Source of the DNA: a virus
Direction: 5' to 3' (one strand)
IMG/VR virus record: IMGVR_UViG_3300033986_000018
Location: 1-32,049 of that record
Length of the DNA stretch: 32,049 nucleotides
This document shows positions 20,849 to 29,125 of the stretch, in pieces. The notes beneath the pieces are model-generated. The model was not told where the DNA came from. It was given only the letters and a program-made list of their open reading frames with translations, and did no database searches. Each line of letters starts with the position of its first letter. Position 1 is the first letter of the stretch. The translations under genes were made by a program, and so were the position numbers.

Positions 20849-21153
20849 GGTATTACCCAATACAATTAGATAAAACAAGAAATTTCAAATATGGAATGAA
20901 GGCTATTTCCTTAATCGAAAAGAAATTTAAAAAACCCATTGGTAAAATAGATTATGAAAACCTCACCATGGAAGAAGCAGCTATTTTAATATGGGCTGGA
21001 TTAGTACATGAAGATAACAATTTAACGCCAGAAAAAGTTATGGACTTAGTAGATGAATATTCTAATTTTAGAGAAGTGATAGCAGAAATGATGGAAGCTA
21101 TAAATAAGGCCTTTGGCTTAGATGAGGAGGAAGTAAAAGAAAAAAACAAATAG
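20845..21153 (+). CDS. tail assembly chaperone, short form (gpG-like)
   Basis: The 102-residue helical product has the usual opening for this group (YYPIQLDKTRNFKYGMKAISLIEKKFKKPIG) and ends with EEEVKEKNK. A slippery A AAA AAC sits at 21141-21147, four codons before its end. Ribosomes that slip by -1 make the long form to 21512. The short form coats the tape measure during tail assembly. Confidence 0.88.
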   Translation: MRYYPIQLDKTRNFKYGMKAISLIEKKFKKPIGKIDYENLTMEEAAILIWAGLVHEDNNLTPEKVMDLVDEYSNFREVIAEMMEAINKAFGLDEEEVKEKNK

Positions 21154-21512
21154 AAGGCAGCGAAAAAGAATTTTTTACTACTAAAAAGGCATTAGAATTC
21201 GCTGCCTTTATTGATATACCACCAAGCGAATTTTGGGAAATGACACCATATGAGTTGAATATATACGCTCAAGCATATCATGAAAATAAGAAGAATGAAT
21301 TTAAAGAGAAACTTGCAATTGCATATCTAAACGCAAAATGGACTATTCAATGGTTAGGGAAGAAAAAAGACCATCCAAAACCACTTGATGAAATACTAAA
21401 AGAAATTGATTGGCAGAAGGAAAAGAAAATAATGACAGATGAACAAATGTTCGTTCAAGTTAAGGTATTAAATGCTTTATTTGGTGGAGAAGTAAAAACT
21501 TGCAATTCCTAG
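20845..21512 (+). CDS. tail assembly chaperone, -1 frameshift product (gpGT-like)
   Basis: After a -1 slip at 21141-21147 translation continues in the frame holding FFTTKKALEFAAFIDIPPSEFWEMTPYELNIYAQ and NEFKEKLAIAYLNAK, giving about 222 residues in total. The T-part starts in mid-gene with no ribosome site for the ATG at 21240, which fits a frameshift product rather than a separate gene. This is the conserved arrangement in long-tailed siphoviruses. Confidence 0.88.
21141..21206 (+). promoter_or_regulatory. programmed -1 frameshift signal
   Basis: The slippery heptamer A AAA AAC is in the correct phase at 21141-21147. Eight bases on, GGCAGCGAA (21156-21164) pairs perfectly with TTCGCTGCC (21198-21206). 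The loop contains a further TTTTTA/TAAAAA pair. Heptamer, spacer and stem-loop together are the classic signal. Confidence 0.9.
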
Positions 21513-21550
21513 GAATATTCTGTAAACTTAAAACATAGAATATTCCTAGG
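21508..21550 (+). repeat. 14-bp perfect inverted repeat spanning stop and next ribosome site
   Basis: CCTAGGAATATTCT (21508-21521) is the exact reverse complement of AGAATATTCCTAGG (21537-21550), with a 15-base loop. The left arm includes the TAG stop of the frameshift product. The right arm ends within the GGGGAGG ribosome site of the next gene. There is no T-run. It may block or time translation of the downstream gene, or mark an insertion edge. Confidence 0.85.
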
Positions 21551-21563
21551 GGAGGTATTTATT

Positions 21564-21896
21564 ATGGGACTTTATGGTTCGCCAGATGTAGGGAATTTAT
21601 ATACTAATCCGAAAGAGCCTAAATATATTAAACAAGAAGGATATAAACCACAGAAAAATATATGGGTATGGATAGCAATTTTAGTTATAAATATCGTGAT
21701 TATATTATCAGTAGGAATAACTTTAGCAGATGTTTTAACATTGTTAGCACTAGATAGCATAATTTTATTTGGAATATCAATTGTAAGTTTGATTGTAAAC
21801 TTAGTTAAGAAAAGAAAAATAGGAAATGATATAAAATTTATTGCAATTAGCGTATTAGCGTTTTTAATATTCATTATTATTTTAGGCACTCTGTAA
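21564..21896 (+). CDS. membrane protein inserted in the tail operon
   Basis: The 110-residue product has a polar 30-residue start and three hydrophobic stretches at about residues 32-53, 58-78 and 91-108. It is not a standard tail component, since the tape measure normally follows the chaperones here. It is probably an accessory (moron) gene. Superinfection exclusion is one possible role but nothing in the sequence proves it. Confidence 0.7.
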   Translation: MGLYGSPDVGNLYTNPKEPKYIKQEGYKPQKNIWVWIAILVINIVIILSVGITLADVLTLLALDSIILFGISIVSLIVNLVKKRKIGNDIKFIAISVLAFLIFIIILGTL

Positions 21897-21937
21897 AAAG
21901 AATTGTTCATAAGAACTTGGTTTGAGGGTGAAGAATA

Positions 21938-22777
21938 GTGGAATATAACAAAGAATTAATTGAAAATAAAATGATAGTATATTCAATAGAAAACAAAATA
22001 AATGGCAAAAAATATATAGGAATAACAACAAACTCATTTGCTGAAAGATACCCACATGGTATAAAAAATCATCATAACCCACATTTACGAAAATCTATAG
22101 CGAAATATGGAGAAGAAAATTTTGAAGTAGTTGTATTAGAGAAAAATGTAAAAGACATGAAAACTCTTTGTGAGTTAGAAATGAAGTATATAGAAAAGTA
22201 TGATACTTGCAATAAAGAAAAAGGTTATAATAAGTCTCTAGGAGGTTTAGGGGTAAGGCAAACAGAAAGAAGTCCAGAGCATTGTAGGAATCTTAGCAAA
22301 GCTAAAAAAGGGATAAATCCATTGAAAAACTATACACCTGAGCAAATGGCAAGAAGAAATGCCAAACTTAGCAAGTCTTTGAGTGGTAAAAACAATCCTA
22401 GATATGGAATGACTAAAGATAAATTAAAGCCCGAAACATTAAAAAAACTAAGACAAGCCTCATTAGGAGAAAACAATCCTATGTATGGAAAAAACATCAA
22501 AGATTATATGACGGAAGAAGAATATGAGGAATGGAAAAAGAAAGTTGCTAATCCAGGGGCTAAAAATGGAATGGCAAGGAAGGCAGTAATTATATACAAA
22601 AACCAAAAATACGAATTTGATTATGCACAAGAAGGCATAGACTACTTTAAGAACAAAGGTGAGCACATAACAAGATATTGGTTTTACAATGGAGTTACAG
22701 AAAAATACAAGGATAAGTTTCAATTTGTTGGTTATATAGAAGATTATGAGGAATACATAAAGGCATTGGCTAAATAG
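21938..22777 (+). CDS. GIY-YIG homing endonuclease with NUMOD-like repeats
   Basis: The start is GTG 21938 (or ATG 21971). The GIY-YIG domain is at about residues 12-100: VYSIENKINGKKYIGIT, then an Arg in FAERY and ELEMKYIEKYDT with the catalytic Glu. DNA-binding repeats follow: GKNNPRYGM and GENNPMYGK are NUMOD3-type motifs. It cleaves DNA to spread itself. It stands free between tail genes, as many phage homing nucleases do. A terminator overlaps its stop. Confidence 0.9.
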   Translation: MEYNKELIENKMIVYSIENKINGKKYIGITTNSFAERYPHGIKNHHNPHLRKSIAKYGEENFEVVVLEKNVKDMKTLCELEMKYIEKYDTCNKEKGYNKSLGGLGVRQTERSPEHCRNLSKAKKGINPLKNYTPEQMARRNAKLSKSLSGKNNPRYGMTKDKLKPETLKKLRQASLGENNPMYGKNIKDYMTEEEYEEWKKKVANPGAKNGMARKAVIIYKNQKYEFDYAQEGIDYFKNKGEHITRYWFYNGVTEKYKDKFQFVGYIEDYEEYIKALAK

Positions 22778-22789
22778 CTAGTGCTTTTT
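22763..22789 (+). terminator. intrinsic terminator at the end of the homing nuclease gene
   Basis: GCATTGGCT (22763-22771) pairs with AGCTAGTGC (22776-22784), two G-T wobbles, loop of four, then TTTTTATTTT. The stop codon lies inside the hairpin. Confidence 0.75.
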
Positions 22790-22847
22790 ATTTTACGAAG
22801 AAGGGAGGGGTCTCTATCTATGGCAAAATCCAACTTCATAGTTAGGG

Positions 22848-25202
22848 GTGGAGCCTGACTTCTCAGGTATCCAACAAGAAATATCCAAAACTGAAAAGAG
22901 TTTAAAGGGTTTTGAGAGCCGCATAAATAGCACCTTTAAGGGAATATCAGAAGGGCTGGGTATTAACCTCGGGAAATTGACAAAAGTAGGGTTAATTGCT
23001 GCTGCTACAAAGAAACTAGTCGATTTTGGAAAAGCATCTATTGAAGTGGCATCTGATTTAAGAGAAGTTCAGAATGTTGTTGATGTAACTTTTGGACATA
23101 TGGCTAAAGAAGTTGATGAATTCGCAGCTAATGCCAGAGAACAATTCGGTTTATCCGAATTATCAGCAAAGAAATTTGCATCTACTATGGGAGCAATGCT
23201 TAAATCATCAGGTATAACTGGTGAAGCTGTAAAAGACATGTCCATAGAACTCACAAAATTGGCTGCAGATATGGCATCATTCTATAATTTAGATCCAGAG
23301 GTAGCCTTTACAAAGATTAGAGCTGGTATAAGTGGAGAAACTGAACCTCTTAAACAATTAGGAATTAACATGAATATTGCTAACCTAGAGGCTTTTGCTT
23401 TAAGTCAAGGCATCAATAAAGCATGGAAAGAAATGACACAAGCAGAGCAAACAATGCTAAGGTATAATTATTTATTAGCGGTTACTGGAGACGCACAAGG
23501 GGATTTTGCTAGGACTTCAGAATCATGGGCAAACCAAGTTAAAATTCTCAAAGAACAATGGCAAGAGTTTATGTCGTTGATTGGTAAGGCGTTAATAGAG
23601 GTTTTATTGCCTGTAGTTAAATTTCTGAATAGAGCATTAGAGATATTAATCGAGATAACGAAGGCTATAGGTAAAATTTATACAATGATAACTGGCAGAG
23701 AGATAGGTGTAGAAAGCAGTATAGAGAATACCGGAGATTTAGCAGATAACTATGATGATTTAACAGATGCAGCAATAGATGCGGGAAAAGGTCAAAATAA
23801 ACTAGCTGATGGAATAGGAAAAGCAGCGAAAGCAGCTAAGAAAGCATTAGCTCCATTTGATGAATTGAATATCCTTCAACAGAATTTGGCATCTGGTGGT
23901 AGTGGTGGTAGTGGTGGTACAAGCGGAGGATTAGGAAATTTATTTACACCAGTAAAGAGTGAGATAAACACAAAAATAGATACTAGACAAGTAGATGATG
24001 GAATAGAGGAAGCTAAACGTAAATGGGAAGGTTTTTTTATTTGGTTAGATGATTGGTGGAATAGAATTAAAGAACTAGTAACAGTTCCAATATATGTACC
24101 TGCACCTGTATTTGCTCCAATACCAGATCCAATATATGAACCTAACTGGGGGTTAAATCCACCACCAATTCCTGCGGTAAACTACAGTAAATATATTAAT
24201 TCGTTGCAAATTATGCAATTGCAAACATCAAATATTTTTAACACAATAAAAGTTAATGTAGCTAATCAATTAACTGCCTTGCAAAGAGAAATGTCAAAAG
24301 TATGGGAAAACATAAGAAGAGATACAGAAATTGCAACAGGTAGAATAATGGAAGGTTTTAAACGAGCATGGGGAACAATTGAATCTAATTTCCGTACTTT
24401 TAGAACTAATGTTGGAATTATTGCAGCAGGAGTTGCTACTACATTAATTAGTAATATAAATCGTGGCTTAACTACCGTAGGGAAAAATGTTAATACAACT
24501 ATTATTACAGTACAGAATAACCTCCAAACTTTTGGTAGAAATGTAGGGGCAGTAATTGCCGAAACAGCAAGAACTTTTGCTGGAAACTTTAGTGAGAGTT
24601 TTAGAGTGACTGCTAGAAATTTTGTTACATTTGCTAATAGTGTAGGGCAGAATCTAAGAGCTTTTGGAAGTGGATTTTTAAGAGCAGCTGCTGAAACTGC
24701 AAGAGGATTTGTAAACAATATGGTTAGTGGGTTTTCTACAGTTTGGAATAACTTTAAAAATTTAATGAGCAGTTTAGGTGAAAGAGTAAGCGGATGGTTT
24801 AGAGAGAATAAAAGCATGGTTATTAAAACTACAATAGCAGCAGGTATCATTATAGGTGGAGCAGCATTAGCATTAACAGCACCACAAGCAATACCTTATG
24901 TTGCAAAAGGATTAGCAGGATTAGCGGCTATACCAGCACTTGCAAAAGGTGGAATTACAAATGGACCTACTTTAGCCCTTGTTGGAGACAATCCAGGGGG
25001 GCGTGAGGTAGTGTCGCCACTTGACGATTTACTAGGTATGATAGAAAAAACAGTAAATAAAGCGATAAGAAATAATGCAACTACTTCAGACAGACCAATA
25101 GAAGTAAATTTAATTGTAGATGGTAATAAACTAGGTAGAGTAGTAATAAATTCTATAAATTCATTACAAAAACAAGAAGGAAGAATACTCCTGGATTTAT
25201 AG
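22848..25202 (+). CDS. tail tape measure protein (start frame disturbed)
   Basis: The open frame from GTG 22848 gives 784 residues. It has the tape-measure domain (DLREVQNVVDVTFGHMAKEV... TKIRAGISGETEPLKQLGINM), repeated helical segments, and a hydrophobic stretch near residues 665-685. A better start is ATG 22820 behind GGGAGGGG, reading MAKSNFIVRGGA and then a stop at 22856. Dropping one C at 22854-22855 would continue it straight into DFSGIQQ. So the true protein is probably about 793 residues and the sequence carries a one-base insertion there. It sets tail length. Confidence 0.92.
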   Translation: MEPDFSGIQQEISKTEKSLKGFESRINSTFKGISEGLGINLGKLTKVGLIAAATKKLVDFGKASIEVASDLREVQNVVDVTFGHMAKEVDEFAANAREQFGLSELSAKKFASTMGAMLKSSGITGEAVKDMSIELTKLAADMASFYNLDPEVAFTKIRAGISGETEPLKQLGINMNIANLEAFALSQGINKAWKEMTQAEQTMLRYNYLLAVTGDAQGDFARTSESWANQVKILKEQWQEFMSLIGKALIEVLLPVVKFLNRALEILIEITKAIGKIYTMITGREIGVESSIENTGDLADNYDDLTDAAIDAGKGQNKLADGIGKAAKAAKKALAPFDELNILQQNLASGGSGGSGGTSGGLGNLFTPVKSEINTKIDTRQVDDGIEEAKRKWEGFFIWLDDWWNRIKELVTVPIYVPAPVFAPIPDPIYEPNWGLNPPPIPAVNYSKYINSLQIMQLQTSNIFNTIKVNVANQLTALQREMSKVWENIRRDTEIATGRIMEGFKRAWGTIESNFRTFRTNVGIIAAGVATTLISNINRGLTTVGKNVNTTIITVQNNLQTFGRNVGAVIAETARTFAGNFSESFRVTARNFVTFANSVGQNLRAFGSGFLRAAAETARGFVNNMVSGFSTVWNNFKNLMSSLGERVSGWFRENKSMVIKTTIAAGIIIGGAALALTAPQAIPYVAKGLAGLAAIPALAKGGITNGPTLALVGDNPGGREVVSPLDDLLGMIEKTVNKAIRNNATTSDRPIEVNLIVDGNKLGRVVINSINSLQKQEGRILLDL

Positions 25203-25215
25203 AGGTGATAATAAA

Positions 25216-25560
25216 ATGCTGAAAATAAATAATGTAACTGTAAAATCTCCATCTGAATTTCAGGTGGAGATTCTTGATTTAGACGGAGAATCACATAGAA
25301 ATGCAAAAGGAGAATTAAATAGAGACAGAATAGCAGTTAAAAGAAAATTAAATTGTAAGTGGCCACCTTTAACTCAAGGCGAGGTATCTACAATATTAAA
25401 TGCAGTAAAGGATATATTTTTTAGCGTTGAATATTGGGATCCATTGATTGGGAAAACCACAAAGACATTCTATGTTGGGGATAGACAAATGCCAATGTTA
25501 TTTATGAGAGATGGCCAACCTATATGGGAAGGCTTGACTATGAACTTTATTGAGAAATAG
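25216..25560 (+). CDS. distal tail-associated protein (DUF6711-like)
   Basis: The 114-residue protein (MLKINNVTVKSPSEFQVEILDLDGESHRNAKGELNRDRIAVKRKLNCKWPPL, then YVGDRQMPMLF and ending WEGLTMNFIEK) matches the small tail protein that follows the tape measure in many Firmicutes siphoviruses. It probably belongs to the baseplate or distal tail. Confidence 0.8.
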   Translation: MLKINNVTVKSPSEFQVEILDLDGESHRNAKGELNRDRIAVKRKLNCKWPPLTQGEVSTILNAVKDIFFSVEYWDPLIGKTTKTFYVGDRQMPMLFMRDGQPIWEGLTMNFIEK

Positions 25561-25597
25561 ATAGGTATAATAAAACTCCAACAGAGGAGTGATTAAC

Positions 25598-28500
25598 ATG
25601 TATGATGTAACACAATCATTTTTAGAAAAAGTTACACAAAATGATAGGGTAATAAGGGGAAAACTGTATATAGGAAATATAGAACTTACCAATGAAGATA
25701 TAATTTCTATGGACATGGAATATTCCCTGGGTAACGATAGTATTCCAGCTATAGGTGGAGCAGTAGCTAGTAAGATAAATGTAAAGTTATTAAAAGATAA
25801 TATACCGCCAGTATTTACTACACAAGAACTAAAACCATATATAGGGATAGAAATATCAGAAGGTAATTTTGAATTCATTCCTATGGGTGTGTTTAGGATA
25901 AATCCTACAGACACAGTGAAAACAGAAAGAACAGTGTCTTTGGTAGGATATGATGTACTATATTCATTAGAAAATATGCCTTATGAAACCAGCTTAACAT
26001 TTCCTACTACTTGGAACAATATAAAAACAGAACTTGAAACACAAGGGATTAAATTTGCCAATCAGGAATTGGATAATATAGTAATAAAAGAAAAACCTAA
26101 CACTGTTAGAGAGTTGTTATCTATTGTAGCAGAATTATTGGGAAGAAATGTAGTAACAAATAGGCTAGGAGAAATTGAATTTAGGAAATTAACTGTTACT
26201 AACTTTGAAACTGATAACTATGAAAATTTTAAACTACTTGCAGATGATGAAGTGAAGCTAACAAGATTGACAATTGAAAAAGAGGAAGAAGAGTTAACCT
26301 ATGGAAATGATACTGGTTTTACTATAAAGATTAAAAACAGTTCCATTGCTACTACGGAAGAACTAAAAACTGTATATGATAGAGTTTTTCCTATTTCTTA
26401 TATAGCTTATGAGTGTAGCTTACAAGGATTACCTCATTTAGATGTAGGGGATATTATTAAACTAATAGATAGGTTTGGTGTAGAAAGAAACATCCCTATT
26501 GTCTACCATAAAATCAGTTATACTGGTGGATTGAAAAGTGAGTTAAGGGCTAACGCCCCACAAGATAAAATAAGTTCTACAGGAAGCACTGGAAGCAAAA
26601 CTATAACTCAAAGTTTAAATGATTTGAGGTTAAATATATTGGAAGTTAATCAAATATTAGCTGATAAAGCAGATATTAATCTTGTACGAGCGAATGAGGC
26701 AAGAATTAATGATTTATATGCAACAAAAGCTAATATAATTGATTTACAAGCCACCAATGCTGAAATAGACAATTTAAAAGTTAATAAAGCTGATGTAGAT
26801 GAGCTTAATGCTGCTAAAGCTAATATTACTGCCCTTGAATCAGATATAGCTAGTATTAACCATCTCTTAGCAGGTAACTTAACAGCTGAAAATATAAAAA
26901 CTGGAGCTATCACTGCTGGAAGTGGAATTATTGCAGATGGTGCTATTGGAGATGCACAAATAAGTAGCCTTAACGCTAACAAAATTAATGCAGGTACTAT
27001 TGATACATCTAAAGTTACAATAGCTGGCCCAAATGGACAAATGAAGTTTCAGGGTAATAAACTACAAATATTTGACCTACAAGCTGATGGTCAATTACTT
27101 GAACGTATCATGCTAGGTGTAGATGAAAATAATGATGCTTCATTAGTTTTACGTGGTGCTGATGGCAAAACTGTATTACTTACACAAGATGGACTAACAG
27201 ATGAAGGTTTTACTGATGGATATAACAAGCTTGAAGATGGCTCACTAGATCCAGTTAAAATAAATATTTCCAAAGTAGTTGAATCTATTAATGAAGGAAC
27301 AACAAAAATTGATGGATCGAAAATAGAAATAGATAACACAGCATTAAATGTTTTATTTAATACTTTACAACAAACAGTAAATAACCATGGTCAAAAATTA
27401 GATACACATACATCACAAATTTCAGCAATGTCTAATGAAATTGCATTAAAGGTTAGTAATCAAACATATGAAACCGATAAGCAAAATTTCGAAAATAGAT
27501 TAACAACTGCTGAAAGTAGTATTCAAACTTTATCAGGTGAAATATCACTTAAAGTTAATAAAACAGAAGTTTATACAAAGGAAGAAATAGATAATAATTT
27601 ACAAGAAGCTGTGGATAATATTCAGGTTGGAGGAAGGAATCTAATACTTAACTCTAATACTCTAATTGAGTTCCCTAATATGGAGATTATACCAACAGAT
27701 GGCACAGTTGGTGAAATAGAAATATATGGGGATGAGTGGGGGAGGAATTTATTAAGGAATAGTAGGTCCTTATTTTTAACTGGAACAGATTATAGAGATA
27801 TCACTATAAGAGAAGTTGTAAATAACGAATACGGAAGAATAGAAGTAGTTAAAGAAGGCTATTGGAACAGTTGGGCTTGGGGACATGATAGACTTACAGA
27901 TAACAAAATATTTTCCGATTCTAACTCCGAATATACATTATCTTTAGATGTAAGAACGACTAGAGAAAATATTGCAACTTTACAATTTAACATTAGACAA
28001 CTACCAGGTCATGCTAATCGATATAGTAGTAATAGCATAATTATACCTAACACTAACGGAAAATGGAAAAGAGTGTCTACTACTATGACTATCCCTAATG
28101 ACCAACTAGAAAGAAATGCACTGCTTATACTGTTTGCAGGTTTAGAGCCTGTCGTAGGAGATATTATTGAATACCGAAATATCAAAATTGAAAAAGGCTC
28201 CCAAGCAACCCCATGGACACCAGCACCAGAGGATTTTAATAATACTAAAGGTGTATTATATAACCTGTCTGCAGATATAGAAAGTAATACATGGTATACA
28301 TTATCCGTTAAAACTGATATAGTTGATGATTTTATAGGTGTGTGGCTAGGTAATAGTTTTGTAGGATTTCTAGATGACAATAACACTATTACATTTAGTA
28401 CTGGAGCAAATAATCAAGATAGAACTATTATATTAAAATCATTGAAAGAAGAAGGTACTATAGAATGGGTTAAACTCGAAAAAGGCAACAAAGCAACAGA

Positions 28501-29110
28501 TTGGACACCAGCACCAGAAGATGTAGAAGAAGATATACAAAACGCAGAAGACAACGCAAAATCATATACAGACGATATAGCAACTAGAATAGAAGAAAAA
28601 ACAGCACAACTAACTGCATCTGTAGATGGTATAACAAGTGAAGTATCTTCTATTATTACCGAAATAGGACAAGTAAGAGAATATGCTGAATCATTAGTAC
28701 AGCAATCTGCAGATCAATTACAAGTTAGTATAACAGAACAATTAGATGATTTAGAAGATGAATTAGTTACAAGATTTCAATCAGAAATACAAGCTACAGC
28801 AGATGAGTTAACTTTAAAATTTACAGAATACCAGGAAAGTCTTAGTGAAATAGGGGCAGATATAAATAATTTAAAAACTACATTTAGATTTTCAAGTCAT
28901 GGTTTAGAAATAGGGCAATCAGATAGTCCATTGAAAATGCTATTGAGTAATGAAAAATTATCATTTTTGGATTCAGGCTCTGAAATTGCTTATGTATCAT
29001 CACAGAAACTTTTCATCACAGAAGCTGAGGTATTAAATAGTATAAAACTTGGCAACCATGTAATTGAAAAATACAACGATGAAATAACATTAATAAGATG
29101 GGTAGGCTAG
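25598..29110 (+). CDS. tail-tip/receptor-binding protein with baseplate hub N-terminus
   Basis: ATG 25598 follows GAGGAGTGATT; an in-frame GTG at 25589 is inside that site. The ~1170-residue protein starts with a hub or endopeptidase-like tail domain (about residues 1-330, MPMGVF..., VGDIIKLIDRFG). Then come heptad repeats (KADINLVRANEARINDLYATKANIIDL...), a beta-rich trimer stretch (AGSGIIADGAIGDAQISSLNANKINAGTIDTSKV), and two carbohydrate-binding-like modules each ending in ATxWTPAPED. The end is a further coiled coil and a short domain. It should form the tail tip and contact the host surface. Confidence 0.85.
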   Translation: MYDVTQSFLEKVTQNDRVIRGKLYIGNIELTNEDIISMDMEYSLGNDSIPAIGGAVASKINVKLLKDNIPPVFTTQELKPYIGIEISEGNFEFIPMGVFRINPTDTVKTERTVSLVGYDVLYSLENMPYETSLTFPTTWNNIKTELETQGIKFANQELDNIVIKEKPNTVRELLSIVAELLGRNVVTNRLGEIEFRKLTVTNFETDNYENFKLLADDEVKLTRLTIEKEEEELTYGNDTGFTIKIKNSSIATTEELKTVYDRVFPISYIAYECSLQGLPHLDVGDIIKLIDRFGVERNIPIVYHKISYTGGLKSELRANAPQDKISSTGSTGSKTITQSLNDLRLNILEVNQILADKADINLVRANEARINDLYATKANIIDLQATNAEIDNLKVNKADVDELNAAKANITALESDIASINHLLAGNLTAENIKTGAITAGSGIIADGAIGDAQISSLNANKINAGTIDTSKVTIAGPNGQMKFQGNKLQIFDLQADGQLLERIMLGVDENNDASLVLRGADGKTVLLTQDGLTDEGFTDGYNKLEDGSLDPVKINISKVVESINEGTTKIDGSKIEIDNTALNVLFNTLQQTVNNHGQKLDTHTSQISAMSNEIALKVSNQTYETDKQNFENRLTTAESSIQTLSGEISLKVNKTEVYTKEEIDNNLQEAVDNIQVGGRNLILNSNTLIEFPNMEIIPTDGTVGEIEIYGDEWGRNLLRNSRSLFLTGTDYRDITIREVVNNEYGRIEVVKEGYWNSWAWGHDRLTDNKIFSDSNSEYTLSLDVRTTRENIATLQFNIRQLPGHANRYSSNSIIIPNTNGKWKRVSTTMTIPNDQLERNALLILFAGLEPVVGDIIEYRNIKIEKGSQATPWTPAPEDFNNTKGVLYNLSADIESNTWYTLSVKTDIVDDFIGVWLGNSFVGFLDDNNTITFSTGANNQDRTIILKSLKEEGTIEWVKLEKGNKATDWTPAPEDVEEDIQNAEDNAKSYTDDIATRIEEKTAQLTASVDGITSEVSSIITEIGQVREYAESLVQQSADQLQVSITEQLDDLEDELVTRFQSEIQATADELTLKFTEYQESLSEIGADINNLKTTFRFSSHGLEIGQSDSPLKMLLSNEKLSFLDSGSEIAYVSSQKLFITEAEVLNSIKLGNHVIEKYNDEITLIRWVG

Positions 29111-29125
29111 AGGAGGTGAGAAAAG

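Noticed and set aside
21240-21512. Separate 90-residue gene in the tail region
   Set aside because: Its frame is open upstream to the slippery site and no ribosome site precedes ATG 21240. It is the -1 part of the chaperone gene.
24266-24850. Long reverse-strand reading frame (194 codons) inside the tape measure gene
   Set aside because: It has hydrophobic low-complexity content caused by reading antisense to a coding gene, with no ribosome site and no family resemblance.
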